64,000 nt of DNA from Sulfuricurvum sp. (GCA_030693335.1 JAUYAU010000003.1:42293-106292), one strand, 5' to 3'; shown: positions 35,197-44,572, counted from the first letter of the stretch. Numbers and translations are program-made. The notes: generated by a model from the sequence alone, not told the origin.

Positions 35197-35788
35197 TGAT
35201 TACATCTGCAAAGTCTTTGATCTTGGGATCATGAGAAGCCACGACAAATGCGGTTCCCTCGCGCGAGAACTCTTTAAAAAGCTCATAAACTCCCAGCGCA
35301 TTTTGCGTGTCCAGATTGCCTGTAGGCTCATCGGCAAAGACAACGCTGGGGTTGTTGACAAGAGCGCGTGCTATTGCGGCACGCTGTCGCTCTCCACCTG
35401 AGACCTCATCGCTGTACCGCTTTGAAAGCCCTCCGATATGTAGACGCTGCATAAGAACATCACTCTTTTTAGTGTCCAGTGCTGCGAGTGCAATATTTTC
35501 ACGAAGGGTCAGATACCCAATCAAATAATGAAACTGAAAAACGAAACCGATGTGCGTACGGCGGAAATGATTAATGTTGTCAATCTTCTCCAATGCCAAG
35601 CCGTCATACGTAACGCTTCCGCTTGTCGGGCGAAGCAAAGTGGAAACAATCGATAAAAGGGTTGTTTTTCCGCTCCCGCTCTCGCCTACAATCGCCACAA
35701 ACTCTCCCGGATGAATCTCAATGTCCACACCCCGCAGTACGTGCTCATGGCCGTAAAAATGTTCCAATCCCACAGCTTTGATAATCAT
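35153..35788 (-). CDS. ABC transporter ATP-binding protein (LolD/MacB type)
   Basis: A 211-residue ATPase with Walker [10 protein letters not shown] near residue 36, signature [14 protein letters not shown] near 130, Walker [13 protein letters not shown] and the switch His in [16 protein letters not shown] after Walker B is typical of LolD/MacB/FtsE-like ATPases. It overlaps the permease gene by 4 bases upstream and the CcoN-like gene by 44 bases downstream, so all three are made together. Such transporters use ATP for work in the periplasm, such as lipoprotein release. Confidence 0.92.
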   Translation of the reverse strand: MIIKAVGLEHFYGHEHVLRGVDIEIHPGEFVAIVGESGSGKTTLLSIVSTLLRPTSGSVTYDGLALEKIDNINHFRRTHIGFVFQFHYLIGYLTLRENIALAALDTKKSDVLMQRLHIGGLSKRYSDEVSGGERQRAAIARALVNNPSVVFADEPTGNLDTQNALGVYELFKEFSREGTAFVVASHDPKIKDFADVIIEMEDGRVKSISRS

Positions 35789-36864
35789 TGGTTCCCCTTG
35801 GATATCAAGCTCATAGGATCGACACGTGAAGCGTACACTGCAGGCATGAGCGTTCCAAACAGGGCCATTACTATGGTGACAACAAAGACCTTGACCAGCA
35901 TCGCCATCGTAATCTCTCCGTTAATGTACCCTTGAAATTTATCCGCATGCTCGATAAGTTCCAATATTCCCTCGCTAATCCCCCACGCAACCCCAAAAGA
36001 GATAAGGGCAATAATCAATGTTTCACTCAGCAGTTTGCCGATAATCGTCCACGACGAGAGCCCAATGGAGCGCATGATTCCAAACTCCGCTTTGCGGTCG
36101 TTAACCACCATGCTCATCATGCTCACAATTCCCAATATCCCCATCATAAAAGCCATCACGCCAATCACATCCGAACTGGTCTGGATAATTTTAAACTGGT
36201 TGTAGGAGTCGATAAACGCATCGGTTGTTTTTGCCTCGATCTCTTTATCCATACTATTGATTTGATCCACTACGACAGCGCTGTTGCCCAAATCAGAGAG
36301 GCTAATGAGAAAAAGAGAGCTGCTTTTATGAAACAATTCTCCTCCATCGCTCAACGGCATGACCACTCCACCATCCTCGAATCCGATAGAGCTTTTAAAA
36401 ACACCGCTTACAGGGTACTCTTTTTTCGACACATGAATACTTTTGGGATGTTTGAGTGTCTCATAAATTTTAGCCCCCAAAATCACTTCGCCTGCCTTGG
36501 GATAATTCCCTTCTTGAAGCGTATAGCTGTCAAATCGGTTATCGCTGACACCGTATATGGCTACTATCGGAAGACGATCAACGGGAGATGCCCCTACAAT
36601 CAAAGAATGGACTTCTTTGACGCCGTTTAGTTTGGAAATCGGCAGACTTAAGGAGTTATTGATATCACTGAAAAAAGTATCCGCGATCTCTTTTTGAGTG
36701 ACAATAATATCGCCATCGGTTTTAAGCATAGAGCTGTACATGCTCACCACTCCCCCGGCAATCGCACTGATCAAAAAAATAGCCGCGATCGAAACGGTCA
36801 TGCTCATAAAGATGAGTGCCGTTTTAAACCGGTTTCTGCGCAGTGCTTTGAGGGCGGTAATCAT
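35785..36864 (-). CDS. FtsX-like/MacB-type ABC permease
   Basis: A 359-residue permease with the family topology: one N-terminal helix (residues 15-40), a large periplasmic domain (about 45-235), then three C-terminal helices. DRKAEFGIMRSIGLSSWTI in the C-terminal part is the typical FtsX coupling segment. It pairs with the ATPase that follows. Without a periplasmic adaptor or outer-membrane partner nearby, MacAB-like drug export is not supported; a role in membrane-complex assembly or lipoprotein transport is possible. Confidence 0.88.
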   Translation of the reverse strand: MITALKALRRNRFKTALIFMSMTVSIAAIFLISAIAGGVVSMYSSMLKTDGDIIVTQKEIADTFFSDINNSLSLPISKLNGVKEVHSLIVGASPVDRLPIVAIYGVSDNRFDSYTLQEGNYPKAGEVILGAKIYETLKHPKSIHVSKKEYPVSGVFKSSIGFEDGGVVMPLSDGGELFHKSSSLFLISLSDLGNSAVVVDQINSMDKEIEAKTTDAFIDSYNQFKIIQTSSDVIGVMAFMMGILGIVSMMSMVVNDRKAEFGIMRSIGLSSWTIIGKLLSETLIIALISFGVAWGISEGILELIEHADKFQGYINGEITMAMLVKVFVVTIVMALFGTLMPAVYASRVDPMSLISKGNQ

Positions 36865-37319
36865 TGCTCGATCGCAGCTTTGAGTTCATCTGTCGTTGTG
36901 ATGAAGGTGACTTGTGTGAGGAGATTATCTTGAAACTTCATCACCGTAATTTTTTCTTCTTTGGACGGAAACTGCAATCCCTGCTGTTCATCTTGAATCA
37001 ACAATACCGTATGGATATACTTGCGCATTTTTGGCAACGCAAACAGCTTTGTAACCAACCCTGGCATTTGGGAGATATCTGCTATGAACACGGCATTGTA
37101 TTTGTTTAAATACTCTTTGTCTTGAGTATTCAGGTATTCATTGACCGTGGCCCCCGTCCCTTTTTCATATGCCATGATAAGCGTTTTAGGCATTGCTGTG
37201 AGAGTTGTGTGATTCCCATGCTGATCTTCTAGCTCCAAAGGAGCAACATTCTGCCCCACCGTATAGGGATCTGCCCAAACACTGATGGCGAACATTACCG
37301 ATAGTATTACTTTTTTCAC
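36861..37319 (-). CDS. Periplasmic thioredoxin-fold-like protein (YtfJ-like), function unknown
   Basis: A 152-residue secreted protein; signal peptide in the first 17 residues (VILSVMFAISVWA). Segments VGQNVAPLELEDQHGN, LIMAYEKGTG and a final TTTDELKAAIE resemble the redoxin/YtfJ pattern, but the CxxC of active thioredoxins is absent. First gene of the - strand operon, overlapping the permease gene by 4 bases. It may be the soluble partner of the transporter or of the CcoN-like protein. Confidence 0.7.
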   Translation of the reverse strand: MKKVILSVMFAISVWADPYTVGQNVAPLELEDQHGNHTTLTAMPKTLIMAYEKGTGATVNEYLNTQDKEYLNKYNAVFIADISQMPGLVTKLFALPKMRKYIHTVLLIQDEQQGLQFPSKEEKITVMKFQDNLLTQVTFITTTDELKAAIEQ

Positions 37320-37348
37320 ACTTATCCTTTGCGATATTTTCTACCGAT

Positions 37349-37354
37349 AGTATA
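37349..37354 (-). promoter_or_regulatory. Candidate -10 box of the CcoN-like operon
   Basis: TATACT on the - strand about 30 bases before the first gene; the -35 region is a run of T-rich sequence without a clear box. Confidence 0.4.
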
Positions 37355-37388
37355 GAGCGAAAAAGCTAATAAAAAGTGTTTTTAATTT

Positions 37389-38528
37389 TTATTTGTGGGT
37401 AATGGTACTGAGTGTGTTTTGGATTTCGCGTAATTGTTCCAAAGTAAGGTGAAAACTTTCATCCATTGCTTTATCAAGATGGTTCATCTCGGTAAGGGTA
37501 ATTCCCAATGGATCTTTTTTAACCGCTTTAGCAATGCCATCGCTCATCGTGATATTGTCGAGTTTTTTTCCGGAATGACGCAAGAAGTAGGTGAGAAAAT
37601 AACCGCCCGAATGATCTTTTTCAATCGCAACAATTGAGCGTTTTGCTCCGCTTCCCTCTAAAGAGATGTTGGGTGCAAGAATTTTGAAATCATCGATGCT
37701 CAGGTATCCGACATAGACTTTGGTATAAATATCGTGATATCGCTGTGTCGCACTGCGACGGAAAAAATCCCAATTGACAGGGTTCCCTCCGTTACGTAAC
37801 GACCGCATCATCCATGTGAGGGTGCTGTAATATTTAAACGCCGCAACTTTCAAATCATCCGCATGAGCGATTTTATCGCTTTGAACACGTACCATTTGAG
37901 CTTTGGGCGCTTTGGTACTCAAACTCTCCAAAATATGACGCGCACTGTAAGGCTGTGTCATCCATACGCTCGCATACTCAGGCAATTCCGATGTTCCCGT
38001 CGCACCCTCATTGAGAACCAACAAGGCTTTAACGTTGTAACGCGGGAACAGCACTTCGAGCAATGCCCGTTTTTTACGAAGACGTTTTTTCAGATTACTG
38101 ACCGATTTAACGAGAGTCATTTCAACAAAATAAAGCTCTTTATCCGTAAACAGCAATCCATCGAATTCCCCGATCTCTTTGTGACGGGCACGATAGATAA
38201 TCTGCCCTTTCCAACTCACCGAGAGAGCATCGCTTTGGGCATGAGTACGATTTTTGTGAGGACCTTTGATAATAAACTGTTTTATTTGAGGTTCATTGGC
38301 AGCATAGCGGAGCAGTTTTTCATAAATGTAGTTTTCATAGACTTCCCCCTCAAACGAGCGAAAAGCACTCACATAGGCTTCATCTTCCATCGTCAGACCC
38401 TTCGCTCCAAGTGAAAGCAAATGGTCAATATTATAATCATAATATAACAGGTTATCCCCGAGATCTTCATCTCCATGAGGGATTACGGTAGAATTAATAG
38501 TTAACAAAACGAGCCTCTTTATGAGCAT
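37389..38528 (-). CDS. Hypothetical protein, possible PD-(D/E)XK nuclease-like domain
   Basis: A 379-residue soluble protein that I do not recognise. Near residue 135, IGEFDGLLFTDKELYFVEMT looks like the E-x-D ... hydrophobic-E core of PD-(D/E)XK nuclease-like domains, with MT where the final lysine motif would stand. The segment before it (residues 60-130) and the basic stretch LKKRLRKKRALLE after it fit such a domain. ATG 38528 is used; a TTG ten or so codons later has the better AAAGAGG ribosome site. Single gene, divergent from the pair at 38646. Confidence 0.6.
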   Translation of the reverse strand: MLIKRLVLLTINSTVIPHGDEDLGDNLLYYDYNIDHLLSLGAKGLTMEDEAYVSAFRSFEGEVYENYIYEKLLRYAANEPQIKQFIIKGPHKNRTHAQSDALSVSWKGQIIYRARHKEIGEFDGLLFTDKELYFVEMTLVKSVSNLKKRLRKKRALLEVLFPRYNVKALLVLNEGATGTSELPEYASVWMTQPYSARHILESLSTKAPKAQMVRVQSDKIAHADDLKVAAFKYYSTLTWMMRSLRNGGNPVNWDFFRRSATQRYHDIYTKVYVGYLSIDDFKILAPNISLEGSGAKRSIVAIEKDHSGGYFLTYFLRHSGKKLDNITMSDGIAKAVKKDPLGITLTEMNHLDKAMDESFHLTLEQLREIQNTLSTITHK

Positions 38529-38645
38529 TTATAGGCATCATCCATAACGCCCACAGTATTTTAGCGAAATTTTGAATTAAAAAAACTCTATTTTGCCTTC
38601 ATCGGTTTAATCTTCACTTTTGGCTCTACATGTTACACTTTTTAC

Positions 38646-39251
38646 ATGCAACCATATACACCAACCGATGATCAGATCCGTTCCCAGTTTGTCAGTTCGC
38701 TCATGAACTATTTCAAAATTGAAGAGGACGTTTTTTTGCGTTCTCACATCGATGAACTGATCCGGCCCATAGCCGTTACACGTTACAGCAACTTTCTTCA
38801 TCGCCTCTCCACACGTACTCTTGCCTTTAAAACGGGGATTGAAAAAATCGCTCTCATTGCGCAAGAACTCATCGAAGAGCAGCTCTCTCCCCTGGCCCAA
38901 GAAGCCAAAGAGCGCACCCAAAAACTGTACAATCTCATGTACGATCTGCGCCGCAGCATCACCGAGGAGCGCAATGCACAGCACAGCGCCCTCGCACGCT
39001 TTGAAAACGTTAAATTCACGTCGATCAAGCGGGCTGATTCAGCAGAGTTGTTGCTGGATTCACTCGACATCGATGTCATTCGCAACGTCACAAAACAATG
39101 GATTTATGACTACGTCACCTTGGACAGAGGAGTGTTTGAAGCGCGTATCGAACGGGAATATACCGACCTGCTCCTAGAGCGTGAACGTGCCAAAAACACA
39201 CAAAGCATTTCCCACGCAACCCAAGCGGTCCTCGGCGCAAAACGATTATGA
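38646..39251 (+). CDS. Hypothetical helical protein
   Basis: A 201-residue, charged, almost wholly helical cytoplasmic protein with possible coiled coils (residues 75-115 and 165-190). No motif recognised. It overlaps the following gene by 4 bases (ATGA), so the two are translationally coupled and probably work together. It is less AT-rich than the glycan region, which suggests a native gene. Confidence 0.7.
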   Translation: MQPYTPTDDQIRSQFVSSLMNYFKIEEDVFLRSHIDELIRPIAVTRYSNFLHRLSTRTLAFKTGIEKIALIAQELIEEQLSPLAQEAKERTQKLYNLMYDLRRSITEERNAQHSALARFENVKFTSIKRADSAELLLDSLDIDVIRNVTKQWIYDYVTLDRGVFEARIEREYTDLLLERERAKNTQSISHATQAVLGAKRL

Positions 39252-40132
39252 TCACCCTCCCCATATCGCTCATCGACCGTGAGGATTTAAGCCTCTTAGA
39301 ACGTGCGCTGCTTCCGCTGATTGTTCGTCACGGTTTTACGTGGGGGGAAAAATTTAAACCCTTAAGTGCCTCTCTTTTGGCCGAACATTTGCGTCACAGC
39401 ACCAAAGAAGTCGTTCATGCCCTCGATGCACTGACGGCCAAGAAAATCCTGAAAACAATTCGTGAAAAAACTTCTGATGGCGTCATGATTCTTTACGTTT
39501 TAGAGCCGATCCAAACCCTCCAAAGCAGTGCTATCTCCACGAACCTCGCAACCCAATACAGCGACAGTAACCACTATCTCAACCTCTCCAATGAAGCGTT
39601 TCAAGAACTGCACGTCTATGCGCTGGAGGCTTGTGACCGTGAAGGATTACGACGGGAACTTTTTGATGATTTTAACCTCTACCAGCGCAGTGAAAACCGT
39701 CGTTCGTTTGACTGGTATGCCGAGTTTGAGCGGTGGATTCGCCGATCGCTCTCCTCAAATGCCCCGGCACTGGCCACACCATCACAGCTCGAAGAGAGTA
39801 AACCTTCGGGCGAACAATTCGAGATGGCTCAATATTTTATCCGCCGACTAAGCTCTGTCGATCCTCAGTTTGAAGAGCCTTTTGATGTCATGAGCTGGGC
39901 TCGTCAGATTCAGTATCTGATCCAATCCGAGAACTACACGCTGCTGGATGTCAAAGCAGGGATCGATTGGCTCTTCAGTGCCAAGGGAGACTGGTTCCGT
40001 CCCAATGTCCCCGACGCCTTTCATCTGCGAAAACACTTCAAACGCATTATCGGTCATACTCGAAGCTTTCGTGACGGGGCTGCCAAGCTTCCCGACGGAA
40101 TCAACATTTTTGATATTATCGGACGAGAATAA
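39248..40132 (+). CDS. Hypothetical protein with N-terminal winged-helix-like domain
   Basis: A 294-residue soluble protein. Residues 10-85 resemble a winged helix: LLERALLPLIVRHGF, then SASLLAEHLRHSTKEVVHALDALTAKKILKTI as a helix-turn-helix and ILYVLEP as wing. This arrangement recalls replication-initiator or DnaD-like proteins, but no family was recognised. The middle and C-terminal parts are helical (about 175-290) with a closing FHLRKHFKRIIG. Coupled to the preceding helical protein. Confidence 0.65.
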   Translation: MITLPISLIDREDLSLLERALLPLIVRHGFTWGEKFKPLSASLLAEHLRHSTKEVVHALDALTAKKILKTIREKTSDGVMILYVLEPIQTLQSSAISTNLATQYSDSNHYLNLSNEAFQELHVYALEACDREGLRRELFDDFNLYQRSENRRSFDWYAEFERWIRRSLSSNAPALATPSQLEESKPSGEQFEMAQYFIRRLSSVDPQFEEPFDVMSWARQIQYLIQSENYTLLDVKAGIDWLFSAKGDWFRPNVPDAFHLRKHFKRIIGHTRSFRDGAAKLPDGINIFDIIGRE

Positions 40133-40379
40133 AGACTTTTTTTTCTCATATTCTACGCCACAATATTTTTATAAAAGATTACACGGCGATAGGAGCACGA
40201 GATGCATACTAATGCTATTTAACTAATAATATTAATAAAGGAATTATTTTTAACGCTATATAATCCTCTAAATTATTTTTTAGGATATCGCCCGTTCCCA
40301 TGAGTTCCTGCATATTTATCACCTTTTTTATCAGGATAACTGTTTCACGAACCATTGATTCGTGCTTTAAAATAACCCT

Positions 40380-41387
40380 TTGATAACGCTGGCTATTTCT
40401 CTTACCTGTATCGCGATGGCAGGATGGATCATTTATTTGATCAAACGTTCCAGCCCCGACAACAATCGATATCATGCTCTTTTTCAATCTTCTCCTTCAG
40501 CGCTCATTGAACTCGACGAAAAATTCACTATCGTGGGGTGGAACCAAAGCGCACAACTTACCTTCGGATGGAATGAGTCCGAAGCAATAGGTCAACATGT
40601 GATTGACTTTCTTGTTCCTCTAAAAGATCGAGGGCATGTCTATTCTACTTTGCAAAAAGCACTGAAAGAGGGGAAAAGTGACTCCAAAAATTTTAATCTT
40701 ACAAAAGGAAAAAAAGAAATATTTTGTGAATGGCATAACAGCCAAATCGACCATAACTATCCGGGAATACTCTGTACTGCACGAGACATTACCGAGATAA
40801 CCTCTCATGTATCTACCCTAACACATCAAGCATGCCATGACCCTCTTACGGGGGTAACCAACCGTGCGGTTATGGATGATCGGCTTCATCATGCCATTGA
40901 TCGAGCACAACGCGCCGGTTCCAAAATCGCCCTTTATTTTATTGATCTTAATGATTTTAAACTTATAAATGATCAGCATGGGCATGAAGCCGGTGATAAA
41001 ATACTCATAGCAATCGCATCTTCGCTGCGTGCTTGCTTACGCAACAGCGATACAATCAGCCGTTTTGGAGGGGATGAATTTATCATTATTATTGAAGACA
41101 TAGAAGGGGAACAGCACACGCAATCTGTCCTTAAAACGATTGAGGGTGCCATTTCAGAGCCAATATTTTTGGATGATGAAGTCTCCTTGGTAACCAACGC
41201 AAGTATTGGAATGGCTATCTATCCCGATGACGCTGCAGATGCTGATTCCCTTATCAAAGCTGCTGATATTGCCATGTACATTCAAAAAAAACAAAAAACA
41301 AAAAAAACCCGTACCAAGCCGGCTACTCGAAAGAAAACTCCGATGTCTCTAGAACTCCCATTATACTCCGATACGCCCCATCCGTAA
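40380..41387 (+). CDS. PAS-GGDEF diguanylate cyclase
   Basis: Makes the second messenger c-di-GMP. The 335-residue protein has one N-terminal membrane helix (residues 3-22), a PAS domain (about 28-140, LFQSSPSALIELDEKFTIVGWN) and a GGDEF domain (about 150-305). The active motif SRFGGDEF is intact, and RNSD five residues before it is the inhibitory I-site, so product feedback is likely. The basic tail after 305 is low-complexity. TTG 40380 is the first start after an in-frame stop; ATG 40416 would cut the helix. No EAL domain. Confidence 0.88.
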   Translation: MITLAISLTCIAMAGWIIYLIKRSSPDNNRYHALFQSSPSALIELDEKFTIVGWNQSAQLTFGWNESEAIGQHVIDFLVPLKDRGHVYSTLQKALKEGKSDSKNFNLTKGKKEIFCEWHNSQIDHNYPGILCTARDITEITSHVSTLTHQACHDPLTGVTNRAVMDDRLHHAIDRAQRAGSKIALYFIDLNDFKLINDQHGHEAGDKILIAIASSLRACLRNSDTISRFGGDEFIIIIEDIEGEQHTQSVLKTIEGAISEPIFLDDEVSLVTNASIGMAIYPDDAADADSLIKAADIAMYIQKKQKTKKTRTKPATRKKTPMSLELPLYSDTPHP

Positions 41388-41399
41388 TCTCACTTTAGT

Positions 41400-41405
41400 T
41401 ATAAT
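41400..41405 (+). promoter_or_regulatory. Candidate -10 box for the M15 peptidase
   Basis: TATAAT 31 bases before the chosen ATG at 41436, following a T-rich stretch. It also argues against an in-frame start at 41409. Confidence 0.4.
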
Positions 41406-41435
41406 CACTTGGCTTATCTACACAAGGAATTATCT

Positions 41436-42200
41436 ATGAATTTTCGATATGCATTGCTTATCTCTTTTGCAACTCTCTTAAGCGCCAACCCTGAATGCTT
41501 TCAGCAGGGCTACCCTGATTTGGTACAATCCGCGAATGAAATATCCATTATCTTAAAAGACGGTACCACTCTACCCTACCGTACCTCATCGCCTAAGACC
41601 TCATGGGATGAAAAAATCAACAATGCCGATTTACAAACGCAGCTGTCTCAAGCGTATGATGCAGGGGGAATCCTTACCCCTCCTGCCTATCTCTTTGATC
41701 CGGGTCGATTGCGTTACCAGCCGTTTTTTCAAGCACTGTATGGAAAAAATAAAAAAGAGATCGAAGCGAACCTCGTCACCATAACATGGCCAACGCTCAA
41801 AGGCAACACAAAACTGCGTGTCAATCGTTCGGAAGGAGTGGACAAGAAACTCTATGCCATTGGTCAAGAAATTGCAAAACTTCCAAAATCAGACCGTATT
41901 TGGGCAGAGGGCGCATGTACCTACGAATACCGCGTTATCAAAGATACCGATCGCCTCTCTATGCACAGTTTTGGAATTGCCATTGATTTAGCTCCCTCAA
42001 AGACCCAGTATTGGAAAGGAGAAGCTACCAGTGAAACCGCAAAAATAGGGTATAAAAACACCATGCCGCTCTCCATTGTCCGTATTTTTGAAAAGCATGG
42101 ATTTATATGGGGAGGACGATGGTATCACTACGATACCATGCATTTTGAGTACCGCCCGGAACTACTCGCACCCTCATGCATCAATGCCCCAAAACGCTAA
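41436..42200 (+). CDS. M15 family peptidase (D-Ala-D-Ala carboxypeptidase/endopeptidase type)
   Basis: Secreted zinc peptidase acting on peptidoglycan peptides, 254 residues. Signal peptide at 1-18 (YALLISFATLLSAN). Zinc-site motifs: SMHSFGIAIDL (S-x-H-x2-G-x-A-x-D) near residue 177 and the final HYDTMHFEYR, as in VanY-type M15 peptidases. The two cysteines after the signal (PECFQ, GACTYEY) may form a disulfide. ATG 41436 follows AAGGA at a suitable distance. Confidence 0.82.
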   Translation: MNFRYALLISFATLLSANPECFQQGYPDLVQSANEISIILKDGTTLPYRTSSPKTSWDEKINNADLQTQLSQAYDAGGILTPPAYLFDPGRLRYQPFFQALYGKNKKEIEANLVTITWPTLKGNTKLRVNRSEGVDKKLYAIGQEIAKLPKSDRIWAEGACTYEYRVIKDTDRLSMHSFGIAIDLAPSKTQYWKGEATSETAKIGYKNTMPLSIVRIFEKHGFIWGGRWYHYDTMHFEYRPELLAPSCINAPKR

Positions 42201-42209
42201 GATGCACTG

Positions 42210-42218
42210 TGGTATAAT
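42210..42218 (+). promoter_or_regulatory. Extended -10 promoter for leuC
   Basis: TGGTATAAT, an extended -10 box, 36 bases before the leuC start; no -35 needed for this class. Confidence 0.5.
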
Positions 42219-42254
42219 TTCCCCATTATTTTGACCCTAAACAAGGCACCTTTT

Positions 42255-43523
42255 ATGAAACAAACAATTACCGAAAAAATCTTCTCCCAACACGTCGGAA
42301 GAACTGTATATGCAGGTGAAATCATCCGCTGTCCGATAGATATGGTTATTGGAAATGACATCACAACTCCTATTTCGATCAAAGCATTCGAAGAGTCCGG
42401 GGCAAAAGCACTGGCCAACCCTGACGGTTTTTCTCTTGTTTTGGATCATTTTATTCCTGCAAAAGACATAGCTTCTGCAAACCAAGCTCGAATAAGCCGC
42501 GACTTTGCTAAAAAATATGCTCTCAAAAACTTTTTTGATGAAAAAGACATGGGAATCGAACATGCTCTGCTTCCTGAGAAAGGACTGATCGTTCCGGGTG
42601 ATGTCATCATTGGTGCCGACTCTCATACCTGTACCCACGGTGCGCTAGGCGCATTTTCGACGGGCATGGGATCAACCGATTTGGCTTTTGCCATGATTAC
42701 GGGAGGAAACTGGTTCAAAGTTCCTGAGAGTATCAAGGTAGTCCTCAGCGGCAAACCGGGAAAATACACAACGGGTAAAGACATCATTCTCGAAGTGATT
42801 CGTATGATCGGTGTGGACGGTGCCCTCTACCGCACGCTGGAGTTCACTGGCAGCACCATCGCTCATCTTAACATGGATGATCGTTTCAGTATGTGTAACA
42901 TGGCGATCGAAGCAGGTGCTAAAAGCGGTATCGTTGCGTACGATGATGTCACAGCAGCCTTCTTGGCCGATAAGCCGTTGGCCCGTGAAGCGAAGCTGCA
43001 TTATTCTGATGAAGACGCTACATATGTTCAGGTTCTTGAAATTGACGTAGGGAAACTCGAACCCGTTATCGCCTATCCGTTCTTGCCATCCAACGGACAC
43101 AGCCTAAGTCAAGCGGTTTCCGACAAAATCAGAATCGATCAAGCATTTATCGGCAGTTGTACCAACGGACGCTTGGGCGATCTCAAAATCGCCGCTGAAA
43201 TTCTCAAAGGCAAACGTGTTCACCCGGATGTGCGTCTCATCGTAACCCCTGCAACACAGCGTATCGCACGAGAAGCAACTAAAGCGGGCTACATGGACAT
43301 CATCATTGATGCAGGCGGGGTTGTCTCCAATCCTACCTGCGGAGCATGTTTAGGTGGCTATATGGGAATTTTGGGCGATGACGAAGTAGCTATTGCTACT
43401 ACTAATCGTAACTTTGTTGGACGTATGGGATCACGCTCTTCCAAAGTCTATCTTGCCAACTCAGCCGTTGCAGCAGCATCTGCTATCACAGGGTACATCA
43501 CCGATCCTGATACCATTAAATAA
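42255..43523 (+). CDS. leuC: 3-isopropylmalate dehydratase large subunit
   Basis: Aconitase-fold enzyme of leucine synthesis that isomerises isopropylmalate. The 422-residue product has DSHTCTHGALGAF near residue 121, the first cluster cysteine in IGSCTNGRLGDL and the other two in PTCGACLGG, as required for a [4Fe-4S] cluster. It is the shorter, archaeal-like LeuC/homoaconitase form. ATG 42255 is used as an upstream in-frame ACG/TTG region has no ribosome site. The small subunit leuD is not next to it. Confidence 0.93.
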   Translation: MKQTITEKIFSQHVGRTVYAGEIIRCPIDMVIGNDITTPISIKAFEESGAKALANPDGFSLVLDHFIPAKDIASANQARISRDFAKKYALKNFFDEKDMGIEHALLPEKGLIVPGDVIIGADSHTCTHGALGAFSTGMGSTDLAFAMITGGNWFKVPESIKVVLSGKPGKYTTGKDIILEVIRMIGVDGALYRTLEFTGSTIAHLNMDDRFSMCNMAIEAGAKSGIVAYDDVTAAFLADKPLAREAKLHYSDEDATYVQVLEIDVGKLEPVIAYPFLPSNGHSLSQAVSDKIRIDQAFIGSCTNGRLGDLKIAAEILKGKRVHPDVRLIVTPATQRIAREATKAGYMDIIIDAGGVVSNPTCGACLGGYMGILGDDEVAIATTNRNFVGRMGSRSSKVYLANSAVAAASAITGYITDPDTIK

Positions 43524-43535
43524 AAGGACTTTTCC

Positions 43536-43976
43536 ATGAAACGCTCAATCCTTGCTCTTGTTACTTTAACAACTTTTCTAACCCACAATGCATCGGCATT
43601 TGATTTTGGCTCCGTCATGCAAGCCGTAGCCCCAATGGCGGATGCCGGACTTTCAACAAATCCGTTGGTAGGTAACCTCACCAAAAACCTTGGAGTAACC
43701 CCAACCCAAGCCATCGGAGGAAGTGCTGCACTTTTAAACGATGCGAAAAAAGACATGAAACCCGCAGATTTTCAAGCACTGACGACTAAAATGCCCCAAG
43801 TTGGAACCCTTATGGCAGCTGCTCCTGCCTCAACCGGAACCGTTCAATCACAATTTTCTGCCTTAGGAATGAAACCTGAGATGATTGGTAAATTCACCCC
43901 TTTTCTTCTTGACTACATTAAAAGCGGCACAACTCCAGGAATGATGAATCTAGTTCAAGCTGCGCTGGCAAACTAA
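43536..43976 (+). CDS. DUF2780-like exported protein
   Basis: A 146-residue secreted protein: signal peptide about 1-21 (LALVTLTTFLTHNASA). The mature part, with TNPLVGNLTKNLGVTPTQAIGGSAALL, resembles the VcgC/VcgE family DUF2780, whose function is not known. It starts 12 bases after leuC (AAAAGGA before it) and its stop shares a base with the mobA start, so it is in the leuC-mobA operon. Confidence 0.75.
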   Translation: MKRSILALVTLTTFLTHNASAFDFGSVMQAVAPMADAGLSTNPLVGNLTKNLGVTPTQAIGGSAALLNDAKKDMKPADFQALTTKMPQVGTLMAAAPASTGTVQSQFSALGMKPEMIGKFTPFLLDYIKSGTTPGMMNLVQAALAN

Positions 43977-44566
43977 TGTTTGATCTCCCCTGCATCCTTT
44001 TTGCGGGGGGTAAAAGCTCCCGAATGGGACAAGACAAATCCCTTCTTCCCTTTGGAAATTATCCTACACTTGCTCAGTATCAATACGAACGTTTGAGCAA
44101 ACTTTTTTCGAGTGTTTATATCTCTTCCAAAAGTCGTGACAAATTTGATTTTAATCCTCAGGTTATCGAAGACCCTATAAATTCTGATTTTGCTCCAACG
44201 GCAGGATTTATAGCCGCATTTGAACACCTAAAGAATGAGCGAATTTTTGTACTGAGTGTTGATACCCCTTTTGTAGATGAGACTGTTATTCAAATACTCT
44301 TAGAGGCCGACACACCACATTATGATGCCGTTGTTGCTAAAACCTTGACAGGTACCCATCCTATGGCTGGCATTTACCATCAATCTCTTTTAGGTGAACT
44401 CAAACGGATGCTAAATGAAGGTGATCATCGTTTAATAAAACTTCTCGCATCGGCAAAGACCCATTATGTCCAATTCCCTTCCGAAGCGCCATTTAGTAAC
44501 CTTAATCACCCAAATGAATACGAAGAAGCCATTTCGCGTTATAATAATACAAATAAATCAAAGTGA
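43976..44566 (+). CDS. mobA: Molybdenum cofactor guanylyltransferase
   Basis: Adds GMP to molybdopterin to make the bis-MGD-type cofactor. The 196-residue protein begins LPCILFAGGKSSRMGQDKSLLPFG, the nucleotide-binding start of MobA, and has DTPF and NLNHPNEY typical of the family. Length is normal. Next gene is moaC. The nearby SoxC belongs to the sulfite-oxidase fold, which needs molybdopterin without GMP, so MobA must mainly serve other enzymes. Confidence 0.9.
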   Translation: MFDLPCILFAGGKSSRMGQDKSLLPFGNYPTLAQYQYERLSKLFSSVYISSKSRDKFDFNPQVIEDPINSDFAPTAGFIAAFEHLKNERIFVLSVDTPFVDETVIQILLEADTPHYDAVVAKTLTGTHPMAGIYHQSLLGELKRMLNEGDHRLIKLLASAKTHYVQFPSEAPFSNLNHPNEYEEAISRYNNTNKSK

Positions 44567-44572
44567 CTCATT

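Noticed and set aside
35153..36864. MacAB drug efflux
   Set aside because: No MacA adaptor or outer-membrane channel gene nearby; only the fold type is claimed.
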